A stretch of 64,000 nt of DNA from the NCBI RefSeq assembly GCF_024460775.1, contig NZ_JANFYZ010000015.1:1-64000 (forward strand), given 5' to 3'. How positions within the stretch are numbered: position 1 is the stretch's first letter; each line of letters begins with the position of its first letter. This document shows, one piece after another, positions 8,739 to 18,203 of the stretch. The notes beneath the pieces were generated by a model. That model was not told the origin of the DNA. It made no database searches and saw nothing but the letters and a program-made list of their open reading frames with translations. The position numbers were made by a program, and so were the translations under genes. Source of the stretch: Desulfovibrio desulfuricans (GTDB taxonomy: Bacteria > Desulfobacterota > Desulfovibrionia > Desulfovibrionales > Desulfovibrionaceae).

Positions 8739-11700
8739 ATGGTCAAATATTTCCACACCGCTTTCTGCTGCCTGCTTTTGCTGGCTCTTGCTCCTGCGAA
8801 TCTGGCACTGTGCGCTACAGATTCTTCCACGGCAGCCAGCGCCGACCCCATTACCATTGTCTGCATGAAGGACAACGAGCCGCTGTCTTTTGTTTCAAAA
8901 ACAGGAGAACCTGTCGGCCTGATGATTGACCTGTGGCGACTGTGGGGCGAAAAAGTTGGCAGACCTGTGAGATTTATCATGGGCGACTGGCAGGATTCTC
9001 TTGATGCTCTCCATTCGGGGCGGGCCGACATCCACTTCAGCATGTATATCACTCCCGACAGAGCCCGCTGGGCAAAGTTTGGCCCGGCCATTTCTCCCGG
9101 TATGGGAGGGCTTTTGCTTTCAACCTCTGCCGGGCAAAGGATTACTGACCCAAGCCAGTTGGGGGATGCGACAATTGTCGTGCTTGAAGGCTCGTTGCAG
9201 GAAGATTACATGCGGGAGCATTTCCCCAGGGTTCAATTGATGGTGGTGCGCAACGGGGCAGAAATGTTCATGTCGGTGGCCAACGGGCTGGCTGACGGCA
9301 TTTCGAGCAACTTTCCTTCGGCTTATGGCACCATTGACCGGTTGGGCCTCAACAGCTTTTTTATGCCTCAGGCATTCCCCCTTTTTTCGCGCAACCTTCA
9401 TCCGGCTGTGCTGCGTAACAGGGATGACCTTGCCCGGTTGATGGATGAAGGGCTTTCGCGCATATCCCGCGCTGAAATGGTGGCGCTTGAAGAAAGGTGG
9501 GTCCGTAATCCGGCGCACCGCGTTTGGGGCGACATGCCTCGCTCCCTGCTGCTCACCCCAGCGGAGAGGGAATGGCTGGCAAGCCATCAGACCCTGCGTG
9601 TTGCCCTGGAGGATGATTGGCATCCCATTGAATTTATGGATAGCGAGGGCACATACAACGGCATTGGTATGAACCTCATGCAGGTTGTGGGGCGATACCT
9701 TAATGTTGCCATACAGCCTGTTTCTTCCAATGTGCTGAAAGAAACCACAGGCCCCCGCCGGGCGGACGTGGAGCCTTTTCTGGAAGGGACGCCGCCAGAG
9801 GGCGGCCCCTGGCTGTTTACCAATCCTTTTTTGCAGCTGCCGTTAGCCGTTGCAACGCTTGACTCCGAGCGTTTGGTCACAAGCCCTGGCGATCTGGCCG
9901 GCAAAAGTGTGGCGGTGCATGATCATGCAGGCCTTGCAGGGTATTTGCGCGCCCAGTTGCCGCGATCAAAAATCGTGGAGGTCTCCAGCTTGATAGAGGG
10001 CCTTTCTGCGGTGCAGGGCGGGCAGATCGATGCTATGGTGGGCATTGCACTTTCTGTGGAATATGCGGTGGTGAACAAAAACCTGCGCGATCTGCGCGTG
10101 GGCCTGCTGCCGCAGTTGCAGTATTCCGCCCGGGTGGCCGTGCGCTCAGACTGGCCGCAGCTTGTCGAAATCATGAATAAAACACTGGACAATATCCCCC
10201 ATGAGCAGATGGCCGCGATCATGAAGCGCTGGGCCAATCTGCGGATTGAGCGCGCCATGAACTGGATGCTCGTTTTGCAGATCGGCGGGGTGGCGGCAGT
10301 GTTTTTGGGCAGCCTGCTTGCGGTTATTTTGATCTGGAACCGCAAGCTCGCACAGGAATCGGGAGAGCGGCAAAAAGCTCTGGAAGCGGCCAGAGCCAGC
10401 GCTTCAGCCCTATGGCAGCGCAAACAGCAATTGCGCAGCATTGTGGATAACCTGCCAAGCCTCATGATGCTTAAGGATTCGCAAGCCCGCTACATCATGG
10501 CGAACAAGTTTTTTGAAACATTCACGGGCTATGCCGAATCCTACGTTGTGGGAAAAAACATAGCCGATCTGCTTTCCCCTGAACTTGCAGAACAGGGAAT
10601 GCGCTTGGACAAACTGGTTATAGAAACCGGTAAGGTGCATAAAACTGAAGAAGTCCGGTACGATGCCGTTGGCGAACAACATATTCTGGATGTTGTGCGC
10701 GTTCCGCTGTTTGAGCCAGACGGTACAGTTTACGGCATGGTCTACATGGGGACAGACGTGACGGAACGCCGGGCCGCAGAACAGGCCCTGCGCCGCGCCC
10801 AAATGGAAATGTCACAGATATTCAATGCTGCGGGCAGCGCCATGCGGGTTATTGACCGCAACTATATAGTCAAGGAAGTCAACGATACCTACGTAAACTG
10901 CTTTGGTTACTCGCGTGAAGAAATGGTGGGGCACTGGTGCGGCGAATACCCCAGTGGAACTGATTGCGGCTCTGATTGCGTGGGCAAGCGCATTCTTAAC
11001 GGCGAGCCGCGGGCTGCCATCCGCCAGCAGAGGCGAAAAAAAGACGGTACATGGGTATTTTGCGATCTGGTTGCCACGCCATTTCTTTCGCCGGATGGCG
11101 AGCTTCTTGGCATTATTGAAGATTGCCGGGATATTACCGACCTTGTGGAAAGCCAGCAGGCGGCAGAACAGGCCAGCAAGGCCAAGAGCGAATTTCTCGC
11201 CAATATGAGCCATGAAATCCGCACCCCCATGAATGCCGTTGTGGGGCTTACCCATTTGACCCTGCGCACGCCTCTTAATGCAACACAACGTAACTATTTG
11301 AAAAATATTGATAGTTCCGCAAAATCCCTTTTGCGGATCATTGACGACATTCTGGATTTTTCAAAGATTGAAGCTGGCCGCATGGACATGGAGTATTTGG
11401 ATTTTAACCTGGAAGAAGTCCTTCTGGGACTATCGAGTCTGGATACAACCAAGTCTGGCGGTAAAAATATTGAGCTTTTATTGCGTATCGACCGGGAGGT
11501 TCCCCTGTTTTTCAAGGGCGATCCTCTGCGGCTGGGGCAGGTACTGGTCAATCTTGTGGGCAATGCCATCAAGTTCACGCCTGCTGGCGAGGTTGTGGTG
11601 CGCGTTGCGCTTGAGGAGCAAAAAGACCAGAAGGCGCAACTGCGTTTTACCGTGGCAGACACGGGCATTGGCATGGGGCAAGAGCAGCTGGACAAGCTGT

Positions 11701-12779
11701 TTCAGGAATTTACCCAAGGGGATTCATCCACAACACGGCGTTTTGGCGGCACCGGCCTTGGCCTTTCCATCAGCAAGCGGATTGTGGAGATGATGGGGGG
11801 CGAAATAGGCGCAGAAAGCGAACTTGGCAAGGGCAGCACGTTTTACTTTACCGTCAATCTGGACTTGCAGGAAAATCCCCAGCGAAAGCCTGTCCCGGCC
11901 ATGAAAAACCTTTCCGAGCGCAGGGTGCTTGTGGTGGACGATTCCTTCTCAAGCCGCGAAATACTCCGGCAAGAGCTGGAAGATATGGGTTTGCGGTCCG
12001 GCACGGCTGACTGCGGCGATGCCGCGCTGGAAGAACTGGTGCGCGCCGCCGAAAGCGGCGACCCCTATGATCTGGTGTTGATGGACTGGAAGATGCCCGG
12101 CAATAACGGCATTCAGGTGGTGCGGCTGCTGCGCGGATGCCGTGAACTGTCCTATATCCCTACCGTCATCATGGTCACGGCCTATGGGCGGGAAGAAATT
12201 ATGGAAGAGGCGCAGGCCGAAGGCATCAGCCATTTTCTTATCAAGCCTGTCAGCCCTTCTTTGTTGCAACACGCCATCCTGGATGTTTTTGGGCAGCGGG
12301 TAGTTGATGAAGATTCATCCGGTCTGCCCCAGGAGTTGCGCATTCCGGCAAAATACAGAGGCCGCAGGGTGCTGCTTGCCGAAGATAACGAGGTTAATCA
12401 GCTGGTGGCCAAAGAATTGCTGGAATCAGCTGGTTTTGTTGTGGATATTGCCAGTTCCGGTCTTGAAGCGCTGCAAAAGGCGGAAGGAACAGATTACACC
12501 ATGGTGTTTATGGATATCCATATGCCTCAGATGGACGGCATCGAAGCTGCAAAATTGCTTCGCGCCCAGGCGCGTTATGCCCACACGCCGATCATTGCTC
12601 TCACTGCCGACAGCATGGTGGGCGACAGGGAAAAAAGCCTTGCAGCGGGTATGAACGACCATCTTGCAAAACCCATTGATCCCTACCGCCTGATTGAAGT
12701 GGCCGTGCAGTGGCTGGAATGGCGGGCAGATCAGATTGGCCAGGCTGGTGATCCAGGCCAATCCACTCAACCTGAATAA
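8739..12779 (+). CDS. BvgS-like hybrid sensor histidine kinase
   Basis: A 1346-residue membrane sensor. Domain order: signal peptide (about 1-27), two tandem periplasmic family 3 solute-binding domains (about 38-255 and 275-500), one transmembrane helix (about 507-530), two PAS domains (about 565-680 and 690-805), HisKA with phospho-acceptor His825 in [11 protein letters not shown], HATPase with Asn942 in GNAIKFTP and a later GGTGLGLSI box, then two receivers with Asp1116 ([10 protein letters not shown]) and Asp1259 ([12 protein letters not shown]). The architecture resembles BvgS/EvgS, whose Venus-flytrap domains sense small molecules. Unlike those, the chain stops after the second receiver and has no histidine phosphotransfer domain, so a separate Hpt protein or direct output is expected. 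No partner response regulator is next to it. The ligand is unknown. Confidence 0.92.
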   Translation: MVKYFHTAFCCLLLLALAPANLALCATDSSTAASADPITIVCMKDNEPLSFVSKTGEPVGLMIDLWRLWGEKVGRPVRFIMGDWQDSLDALHSGRADIHFSMYITPDRARWAKFGPAISPGMGGLLLSTSAGQRITDPSQLGDATIVVLEGSLQEDYMREHFPRVQLMVVRNGAEMFMSVANGLADGISSNFPSAYGTIDRLGLNSFFMPQAFPLFSRNLHPAVLRNRDDLARLMDEGLSRISRAEMVALEERWVRNPAHRVWGDMPRSLLLTPAEREWLASHQTLRVALEDDWHPIEFMDSEGTYNGIGMNLMQVVGRYLNVAIQPVSSNVLKETTGPRRADVEPFLEGTPPEGGPWLFTNPFLQLPLAVATLDSERLVTSPGDLAGKSVAVHDHAGLAGYLRAQLPRSKIVEVSSLIEGLSAVQGGQIDAMVGIALSVEYAVVNKNLRDLRVGLLPQLQYSARVAVRSDWPQLVEIMNKTLDNIPHEQMAAIMKRWANLRIERAMNWMLVLQIGGVAAVFLGSLLAVILIWNRKLAQESGERQKALEAARASASALWQRKQQLRSIVDNLPSLMMLKDSQARYIMANKFFETFTGYAESYVVGKNIADLLSPELAEQGMRLDKLVIETGKVHKTEEVRYDAVGEQHILDVVRVPLFEPDGTVYGMVYMGTDVTERRAAEQALRRAQMEMSQIFNAAGSAMRVIDRNYIVKEVNDTYVNCFGYSREEMVGHWCGEYPSGTDCGSDCVGKRILNGEPRAAIRQQRRKKDGTWVFCDLVATPFLSPDGELLGIIEDCRDITDLVESQQAAEQASKAKSEFLANMSHEIRTPMNAVVGLTHLTLRTPLNATQRNYLKNIDSSAKSLLRIIDDILDFSKIEAGRMDMEYLDFNLEEVLLGLSSLDTTKSGGKNIELLLRIDREVPLFFKGDPLRLGQVLVNLVGNAIKFTPAGEVVVRVALEEQKDQKAQLRFTVADTGIGMGQEQLDKLFQEFTQGDSSTTRRFGGTGLGLSISKRIVEMMGGEIGAESELGKGSTFYFTVNLDLQENPQRKPVPAMKNLSERRVLVVDDSFSSREILRQELEDMGLRSGTADCGDAALEELVRAAESGDPYDLVLMDWKMPGNNGIQVVRLLRGCRELSYIPTVIMVTAYGREEIMEEAQAEGISHFLIKPVSPSLLQHAILDVFGQRVVDEDSSGLPQELRIPAKYRGRRVLLAEDNEVNQLVAKELLESAGFVVDIASSGLEALQKAEGTDYTMVFMDIHMPQMDGIEAAKLLRAQARYAHTPIIALTADSMVGDREKSLAAGMNDHLAKPIDPYRLIEVAVQWLEWRADQIGQAGDPGQSTQPE

Positions 12780-12804
12780 GCCAGAAGAACTGGAAATAAT
12801 CTGT

Positions 12805-12839
12805 AAAAAGCGATGCGGTCGGCAAGCCGACCGCATCGC
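12805..12839 (-). terminator. Factor-independent terminator of lrgAB
   Basis: A 14-bp perfect stem GCGATGCGGTCGGC / GCCGACCGCATCGC (12810-12823 and 12826-12839) with a very tight loop. On the minus strand it is followed by five T (A run 12805-12809). It lies between the kinase stop and the lrgB stop and serves the minus-strand lrgAB genes. On the plus strand it is followed by A residues, so it is not a standard terminator for the kinase. Confidence 0.8.
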
Positions 12840-12874
12840 AAAAAAGTTCGCCCTCGCAAGAGCAGCAGATACAG

Positions 12875-13576
12875 TTACAGCAGCGGCAGCCGCTGCACTA
12901 TCCAGACTGCCACAGGAGCCAGAGCGGCAGTAAAAATGCCTGCCAGAATCATGGCCAGGCCGCCCATAGCCCCCTGTTCCTGCCCTTCCTGCAAGGCAAC
13001 GGCTGTCCCCTGAGCATGCGAAATTGTGCCCATGGTCAGGCCGCGCGCAAAGGGATCCCTGATGCGTATGACGTTCAGGCCCCACAAACCCAAAAGGGAG
13101 CCGAGCGTACCGGTAGCCACTACAAAGGCCGCAGTCAGGGACGGGATGCCGCCATACATTGATGCCACCTCCACGGCAAAGGGGATGGAAACCCCCTTGG
13201 GAAGAATGGAAATTACCACGTCTTCGGGCAGGCCGCCCAGTCTGGCAATAACCCCGGCAGAGAGCATGGCTGCAAAGGCCCCCGCGCACACGCTTGCAAG
13301 AATGGGCAAGGCATTGCGCAGCAGCAGGTGTCGATAGCGGTACAAGGGCAGCGCAAGGCTGACGGTTGCCGGGCCAATGAGCAAAGTCATGACCTGCCGG
13401 GCTGGCTCATAGGTTTCATAGGGAACATCGCACAGTACCAGCACGGCAATGACTATGGCGGCGCTGCCAGCCACGATATTGATGAGCGGATGTTTGTAAC
13501 GCATGTACAGGCTGCGCACCAGCACATATGCCAGCACGGTGCCCGTCACGCACAAAAAAGTGTTTATGATCTGCAT
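12875..13576 (-). CDS. lrgB: LrgB/CidB family membrane protein
   Basis: A 233-residue polytopic inner-membrane protein of the LrgB family, with about six hydrophobic segments. The conserved block ISILPKGVSIPFAVEVA is the family signature (PKSVT.PIA in most members), followed by GTISHAQGTA near residue 190, another hallmark. LrgAB systems modulate murein hydrolase activity, membrane potential or export of small organic acids such as pyruvate; which applies here is unknown. It overlaps the end of lrgA by 13 bases, so the two are translationally coupled. A terminator follows at 12805-12839. Confidence 0.88.
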   Translation of the reverse strand: MQIINTFLCVTGTVLAYVLVRSLYMRYKHPLINIVAGSAAIVIAVLVLCDVPYETYEPARQVMTLLIGPATVSLALPLYRYRHLLLRNALPILASVCAGAFAAMLSAGVIARLGGLPEDVVISILPKGVSIPFAVEVASMYGGIPSLTAAFVVATGTLGSLLGLWGLNVIRIRDPFARGLTMGTISHAQGTAVALQEGQEQGAMGGLAMILAGIFTAALAPVAVWIVQRLPLL

Positions 13577-13956
13577 GGTGCTTCTTCCTCTTTCTTTTCA
13601 GGCGCAGCGCGGCGCAGGGCTCTGGCCATAAAACCCACAATCACCAGCGGCAGGGCGGTGCTGCCCACTATGGCAGCCGCAAGCACCCATCCGTAATCAT
13701 AAAAAACGCTCCCCCATTGCATCAGCCCTACCGCAATGGGCACAAAAAAGAAGACCAGATGCTTCAGTAGAAATTCTGCCGCCATGCTGATGTGGCTTTC
13801 TTTTACAATGCCGGTAAGAAGCAGAAAAAACAGTACGATTATGCCCAGCACATTGCCGGGGATGGGAATGCCTGTCAGCCTTGTGAGATGATCGCATCCC
13901 CAGAATATGGCTGTCAGAATTGCGGTCTGCCAAAGCAGTTTCCATGTTGCGCGCAT
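13564..13956 (-). CDS. lrgA: LrgA/CidA family holin-like membrane protein
   Basis: A 130-residue membrane protein with four predicted hydrophobic helices. The block PIPGNVLGIIVLFFLL followed by LLKHLVFFFVPIAVG is characteristic of LrgA/CidA (holin-like, UPF0299). It pairs with LrgB, encoded downstream with a 13-base overlap. The start at ATG 13956 has CAGGA 8 bases upstream; an upstream in-frame start at 14043 would add a polar extension unlike the family. A LysR regulator is divergently transcribed 173 bases away and is the likely controller, in place of the LytSR two-component system used in Firmicutes. Confidence 0.87.
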   Translation of the reverse strand: MRATWKLLWQTAILTAIFWGCDHLTRLTGIPIPGNVLGIIVLFFLLLTGIVKESHISMAAEFLLKHLVFFFVPIAVGLMQWGSVFYDYGWVLAAAIVGSTALPLVIVGFMARALRRAAPEKKEEEAPCRS

Positions 13957-14064
13957 ACGGTATTCCTGATGTTCGAGGTTACTGCCGCCTCCCGTTGCCG
14001 TTGGCAGAAATTTGGCAAGTGAGGGTTTTCCTGCCAACGACAACGGGCGGCTTGCGGCATACGT

Positions 14065-14085
14065 TATGAGATGGTAGTCATCATA
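14065..14085. promoter_or_regulatory. Dyad in the lrgA-lysR intergenic region
   Basis: TATGA (14065-14069), 11 bases, then TCATA (14081-14085) form an interrupted palindrome between the divergent lrgA and LysR genes. Its size and place fit a LysR-type binding site that would serve both promoters. This rests on symmetry alone. Confidence 0.4.
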
Positions 14086-14129
14086 GCAAATGAATAAAAA
14101 TGAAAGAAACAGTCATAAATGGTGAATAA

Positions 14130-15017
14130 ATGGAAGTCTCAGACCTGCGCACATTCATGGCCGTCATGGAAACCGGCAGTATAAGCCATGCCGCAAAGGC
14201 TTTGCACCGGGTGCCCTCGGGCGTTACCGCCCGCATCATGCTGATGGAAGAAGAGCTGGGCATCCAACTGTTTTTGCGGGAAAAAAAGCGCTTGCTGCCC
14301 ACAGCAAGGGGACAGACGCTTTACACCTATGCCCGCCGGATAACCGCGTTGGTGGATGAAGCCGAGCTGTGCGTAAGGGGGATGGAGCCGGGCGGCAGGC
14401 TACGCATTGGCGCACTGGAAAGTGCGGCGGCGGCGCGTTTGCCCGAAGTTCTGGCCCGTTTGCATGCGGAATATCCCGGCATCGAGCTTGAGCTTGTGAT
14501 AGGTACCAGCAGTTCCCTGTACGGGGATATTCTGGAAAACAGGCTGGATGCGGTATTTGTGGTTGATGCGCCCACAGATGAACGGCTGGAGAGAATGGAG
14601 GCATTTACTGAGCGGTTGGTGCTGATTGCCACCAGGGAGCATCCGCCCATCCATACGCCGGACGACATAGGGCGCAAGGCCGTGCTGGCTTTTCAGGGGG
14701 GGTGCGCCTACCGGAACCGGCTGGTGAACTGGTTTCGGGCCTACGGGTGGGAGCCGCAGCATATTGTTGAGCTGGCTTCGTACCACGCCATTGTGGGAGG
14801 CGTTATTGCGGGCATGGGGGTTGGGGTGGTTCCGGCATCGGTTCTTGAGCTGTGCCGCACCAACGGCATGCTTTCCGTGCATGCCCTTGAACACCCCCTG
14901 TGCAATGCCGTAACCGAGCTTGTGTGGCGCAAGGGCATGGCCTCGGCCAACGTGGCGGCTATCTGTCGCTGCCTCACAAGCTGTGAGAAAAAAACATCTG
15001 CCATTCCCGCAGGATAG
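14130..15017 (+). CDS. LysR family transcriptional regulator
   Basis: A 295-residue LysR-type regulator. The N-terminal winged helix-turn-helix is LRTFMAVMETGSISHAAKALHRVPSGVTARI (residues 6-36 region), a linker helix follows, and residues about 90-290 form the periplasmic-binding-protein-like effector domain. Such proteins usually control a divergent gene, here lrgAB, in response to a small ligand, and repress themselves. The HTH reads HRVPSGVTARI rather than the common QPAVSRQI, typical of a subset of LysR proteins. A dyad lies upstream at 14065-14085. The DGC gene converges on it from the other side. Confidence 0.9.
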   Translation: MEVSDLRTFMAVMETGSISHAAKALHRVPSGVTARIMLMEEELGIQLFLREKKRLLPTARGQTLYTYARRITALVDEAELCVRGMEPGGRLRIGALESAAAARLPEVLARLHAEYPGIELELVIGTSSSLYGDILENRLDAVFVVDAPTDERLERMEAFTERLVLIATREHPPIHTPDDIGRKAVLAFQGGCAYRNRLVNWFRAYGWEPQHIVELASYHAIVGGVIAGMGVGVVPASVLELCRTNGMLSVHALEHPLCNAVTELVWRKGMASANVAAICRCLTSCEKKTSAIPAG

Positions 15018-15188
15018 CTGAGGCGGGCACCCCTCATTTGCCGCCGTGGCTGCGGGACCAGCGGCAAGCCAGAGTCACTCCTTTGGCATTGCCTCAAGAC
15101 AGCCTGTGGAACGGCCAGTGCTTGCTGTCCACCTGTCCAGCTAAACTGGGCCCGAACCTGTTGCCGTATCTGTTGGGGCAGTCTTGGC

Positions 15189-17108
15189 CTATACCAAGGG
15201 CGCGGTTTCAAAAAAGGTATACGTGTCCTTGCCCTTCTGCTTGGCGCGGTACAGGGCTGTATCTGCACTTGCATACAGTTCGCTGAAGTTTTTGCCATGC
15301 AGGGGAAAGAGCGCCACGCCCATGCTTGCGGCAATGTGGTGCTGCCCCTCGCCTCCATACGTGGTGTGGCGGATGCACTTGCAGAGTTCTTCAAGCTTTG
15401 TGGTCAAGGCAGCACTGCTTTGCTGGCATGTAAGAACAATAAATTCATCGCCGCCGATGCGGCCTACCAGATCTCCGGGTGCAAAGGCCGCCCGCAGACT
15501 CTGGGCAAACTCCTGAATGATCCTGTCGCCCGCAACATGGCCCAATGAGTCGTTGAGTTCCTTGAAGTTATCTATATCAAGCATGATCATGGCCAGGGCG
15601 CCAGCGTCGCACTGATGTTCCGCCAGGCGTCTGTCAATTAGCGCTTCTGTGGTCATCTTGTTGTAAAGACCAGTTAAGCCGTCTTTTTGGGCCATATCCT
15701 GGAGGCTGAGTTCCTGTCTTTTGTCGTGGTCAATGTTCTGGCGGCAAATGACAATGTGGATGGAATCATTCTCTGCCCAGCGCAAAATATAGCCGGTTTC
15801 TCTGAACCAGATGTACTGGCCGTTGCCCTGCATGCACTGGAAATCGCAACTTAGCTTGTTACGCTGCTCCTGAAGGGCTGTGCGTATGGATTCCGGGCTG
15901 AAAGTTTGCAGGTACAGGTTTACATGTTCGGGCAGGATATGCTTTGCCACAATGGTTTGCAGCATGGTGCTGTATGATGTGTTTGGCTTGAGGCCCAACT
16001 GCTGCATAAACTTTTTTGTGCCTTCACCGCAGGCAACATCATTGGTTATGTCAAATTCAACAATGCTTTCGTAAATATGCGATGTGGCGTTTTGAAGTAT
16101 GGCATGATACTTTAATTCTTCAGCAATAGTGAGAGAAATTATCTTATTTTTGTATCTACGTATTATTGCTGTTACAATAAAAATGACAATTATCATTGTA
16201 AAGCCAACAACAATAGCGCCAGTGTAGTATTTTGTTCTGATCTGTCTGATTATTTCAGAGGTGTTTTTGTCTGTAATGAGGAAAAGATCAGGAGCAGGAA
16301 GGTAGCGCGTGACGGCATAGCCATCGGTGCCATGACCAGAATACCATGTGTCTGAAATTTCTGTGCTGTTCTTTTTCAGGGTATTTTTGACTGCGGCAAA
16401 GGTTTGCGCGGTATAAATATCCGCGGCAGGCCTGCCCTGAGCGGATGAAGATATCTGGATGGCCCCATCGGCGTTCACAAGATAGGATTTAACCGCAAAT
16501 TGTTGCTCATACTTGATAAGCATGGCCTGTATGGTGTTTACAGTAAAACCAACGCCCACAATGCCCACGGTTTCGTTATTCTTGTTTTTAACAGCACAGT
16601 TTACAAATACTGTAATGGTGTCGTGCGCAGCTTTGTCGTTATCAATATTGAGTGAAAATTCCTGATTGCTTGCAATAAATTCCCGTACCCATTTGTTTTC
16701 AGGATTAGAATGGTCAACAATGCGGTCAACACCAGAAAAGTTGTAGTAACGGTCTGTCTGCATGGAGACAAGAAAAACAGAATCATAATTGTATTTTTTT
16801 CTGTAAGCGGCGAGGTATTCCCTGATATTCAGCGTGTACGCCGGGTTTTTCAGGTTTTCCCTTTCCTGCGAGAGAAAATTGATCAAAAAACTGTCGTGCG
16901 CCATTGTCAGCGAAATATGTATGGATTGGGCAAAAATGGCGTCAATCTGATACATCATGCCTTCTGAGGCCAGGCGTGTCACGCTTTCCGCTTCTTTTTT
17001 CAGGGTGTCCACATTGGAACGGTAGCCTATTACAGAAGTGACGGAAAAGCCGATAACAATAATCAGGCAGATTATGAAATTGGTTCGGAAGGCATAGTTC
17101 TTGTGCAT
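15189..17108 (-). CDS. Diguanylate cyclase with Cache-type sensor and PAS domain
   Basis: A 639-residue inner-membrane protein that should make cyclic di-GMP. A first transmembrane helix (about 11-29), a periplasmic Cache-type sensor (about 35-290), a second helix (297-316), a PAS domain (about 330-460) and a GGDEF domain (about 475-635) follow in order. The active loop is canonical GGDEF (residues 552-556), with DIDNFKELNDSLGH for metal and nucleotide binding. The RxxD inhibitory site reads APGD (543-546), so product inhibition at that site is probably absent. I start at ATG 17108 (AGGA 7-8 bases upstream), because the longer open frame adds 83 residues with no family likeness. The coding sequence is more AT-rich than its neighbours. 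Confidence 0.9.
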   Translation of the reverse strand: MHKNYAFRTNFIICLIIVIGFSVTSVIGYRSNVDTLKKEAESVTRLASEGMMYQIDAIFAQSIHISLTMAHDSFLINFLSQERENLKNPAYTLNIREYLAAYRKKYNYDSVFLVSMQTDRYYNFSGVDRIVDHSNPENKWVREFIASNQEFSLNIDNDKAAHDTITVFVNCAVKNKNNETVGIVGVGFTVNTIQAMLIKYEQQFAVKSYLVNADGAIQISSSAQGRPAADIYTAQTFAAVKNTLKKNSTEISDTWYSGHGTDGYAVTRYLPAPDLFLITDKNTSEIIRQIRTKYYTGAIVVGFTMIIVIFIVTAIIRRYKNKIISLTIAEELKYHAILQNATSHIYESIVEFDITNDVACGEGTKKFMQQLGLKPNTSYSTMLQTIVAKHILPEHVNLYLQTFSPESIRTALQEQRNKLSCDFQCMQGNGQYIWFRETGYILRWAENDSIHIVICRQNIDHDKRQELSLQDMAQKDGLTGLYNKMTTEALIDRRLAEHQCDAGALAMIMLDIDNFKELNDSLGHVAGDRIIQEFAQSLRAAFAPGDLVGRIGGDEFIVLTCQQSSAALTTKLEELCKCIRHTTYGGEGQHHIAASMGVALFPLHGKNFSELYASADTALYRAKQKGKDTYTFFETAPLV

Positions 17109-17420
17109 GGAGCGTCCTGAAGCGTGAAGGCAGACATGTCTGCAAGGAGTGATAAGACAGTATCCGGATGTGTTGAAAGTGAATGCGCCGATGCTGGACG
17201 GGCAAGGCCTCTGCCCTGGGCGTGGCATGTCCCCCTCCCTGCAACACGGAATGCCGTTTTGTATACCGTATTGCAGAAAGGAAGCCAAGGCATCTACTCG
17301 GAAATATGCCGATGGGCATAAGAAAAAACCGCCACGGCACAGCAGCCGTGGCGGCACTTTTACCGCTGTTCATGGGGCCTGCCCCGCAGCCAGCTCTCCG
17401 TGAGCCGGGCAGGGGGATGC
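17109..17420. other. 312-bp region between the cyclase and the CBS gene
   Basis: No supported gene. It holds the promoter side of the cyclase gene near 17110-17250 and a terminator hairpin at 17323-17354 for the CBS gene. Short open frames here have no recognisable product or ribosome site. Confidence 0.4.
17323..17354 (-). terminator. Terminator of the CBS-domain gene
   Basis: Perfect 10-bp stem CCGCCACGGC (17329-17338) and GCCGTGGCGG (17345-17354) with a six-base loop; six T follow on the minus strand. It lies 66 bases after the CBS gene stop. Confidence 0.8.
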
Positions 17421-18107
17421 TTAGCCCAGATCCACGTTTGACTTAAGGTAGAATTCGTCCTCGCGCGCCCAGTAACGCAGGCCGGGATGGTCGCGGAACT
17501 GCTCAAGCGCAACATTTTGCGACATGGCATCGGGACCTTTGAAACGTATCTTGACCTGACGCATGCCATCGGTTGAAGCCGACGACAATACAGAAATAAT
17601 GCTCATGCCATGCGCCTTGAGCCTGTCGAGCAGTTCGCGCAGGGTGCCGGGCTGATAGGGAACTACAAAGCCCACCTCAACGCCGGGTTGTTCTGCGCCG
17701 CTCATGTCGAGCAGGGCCTTGAATACATCCCAGCCCGTGATGATGCCCACCAGTTTTTCCTCATCGTTCACCACGGGCAGGCAGGCAACGTGCCTGTCGA
17801 TCATCCTTTTGGCCGCCTGCTCAATCGTGCTTTTATACGTGATGGTCACCGGATCGACCACCATGACATCTCTGGCCTTGGTTTCGCTCATGATTTCCAG
17901 AAGCTCAATGATTTCGAGCCCCGTGGACTTGCTGGGAGCAAAACTGCGGACATCGGAAGACGAGATGAGCCCAACCACAACATTGTTGGCGTCAACCACA
18001 GGGAGTCGGTTTATTTTGTGTTCCTTGAACAGCTTCCGGCACTGGAGCAGGGTTGCGGTCGGCGGAATGGAAATTACCTTGGATTGCATCCAGTCGAGTA
18101 TCAGCAT
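17421..18107 (-). CDS. CBS-CBS-ACT domain protein (AcuB-like)
   Basis: A 228-residue cytosolic protein with two CBS motifs (about residues 5-62 and 80-138, ending in VVGLISSSDVRSF and LVGIITGWDVFKA) and a C-terminal ACT-like segment (about 145-220). Paired CBS domains bind adenine nucleotides, and AcuB-type proteins are thought to regulate metabolic enzymes or transporters. The partner is unknown. ATG 18107 is chosen because GGGAGG sits 5-6 bases upstream; the longer open frame adds a proline-rich tail unlike the family. It lies downstream of frdB on the same strand but is separated by a hairpin, so cotranscription is possible but unproven. Confidence 0.85.
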   Translation of the reverse strand: MLILDWMQSKVISIPPTATLLQCRKLFKEHKINRLPVVDANNVVVGLISSSDVRSFAPSKSTGLEIIELLEIMSETKARDVMVVDPVTITYKSTIEQAAKRMIDRHVACLPVVNDEEKLVGIITGWDVFKALLDMSGAEQPGVEVGFVVPYQPGTLRELLDRLKAHGMSIISVLSSASTDGMRQVKIRFKGPDAMSQNVALEQFRDHPGLRYWAREDEFYLKSNVDLG

Positions 18108-18158
18108 GGCATCCTCCCTGGGGGTAGTGCGAGGGTTGCCCCTCCCGTCTGGTGGGAA

Positions 18159-18189
18159 TGGAATGGGCGGACTATGCCAGCCCATTCCA
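18159..18189 (-). other. Hairpin after frdB
   Basis: A 10-bp perfect inverted repeat TGGAATGGGC (18159-18168) and GCCCATTCCA (18180-18189) with an 11-base loop, 15 bases after the frdB stop. No T run follows on the minus strand, so it may stabilise the frd mRNA end or act as a weak terminator before the CBS gene. Confidence 0.55.
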
Positions 18190-18203
18190 TGAGGCAAGCG
18201 TTG

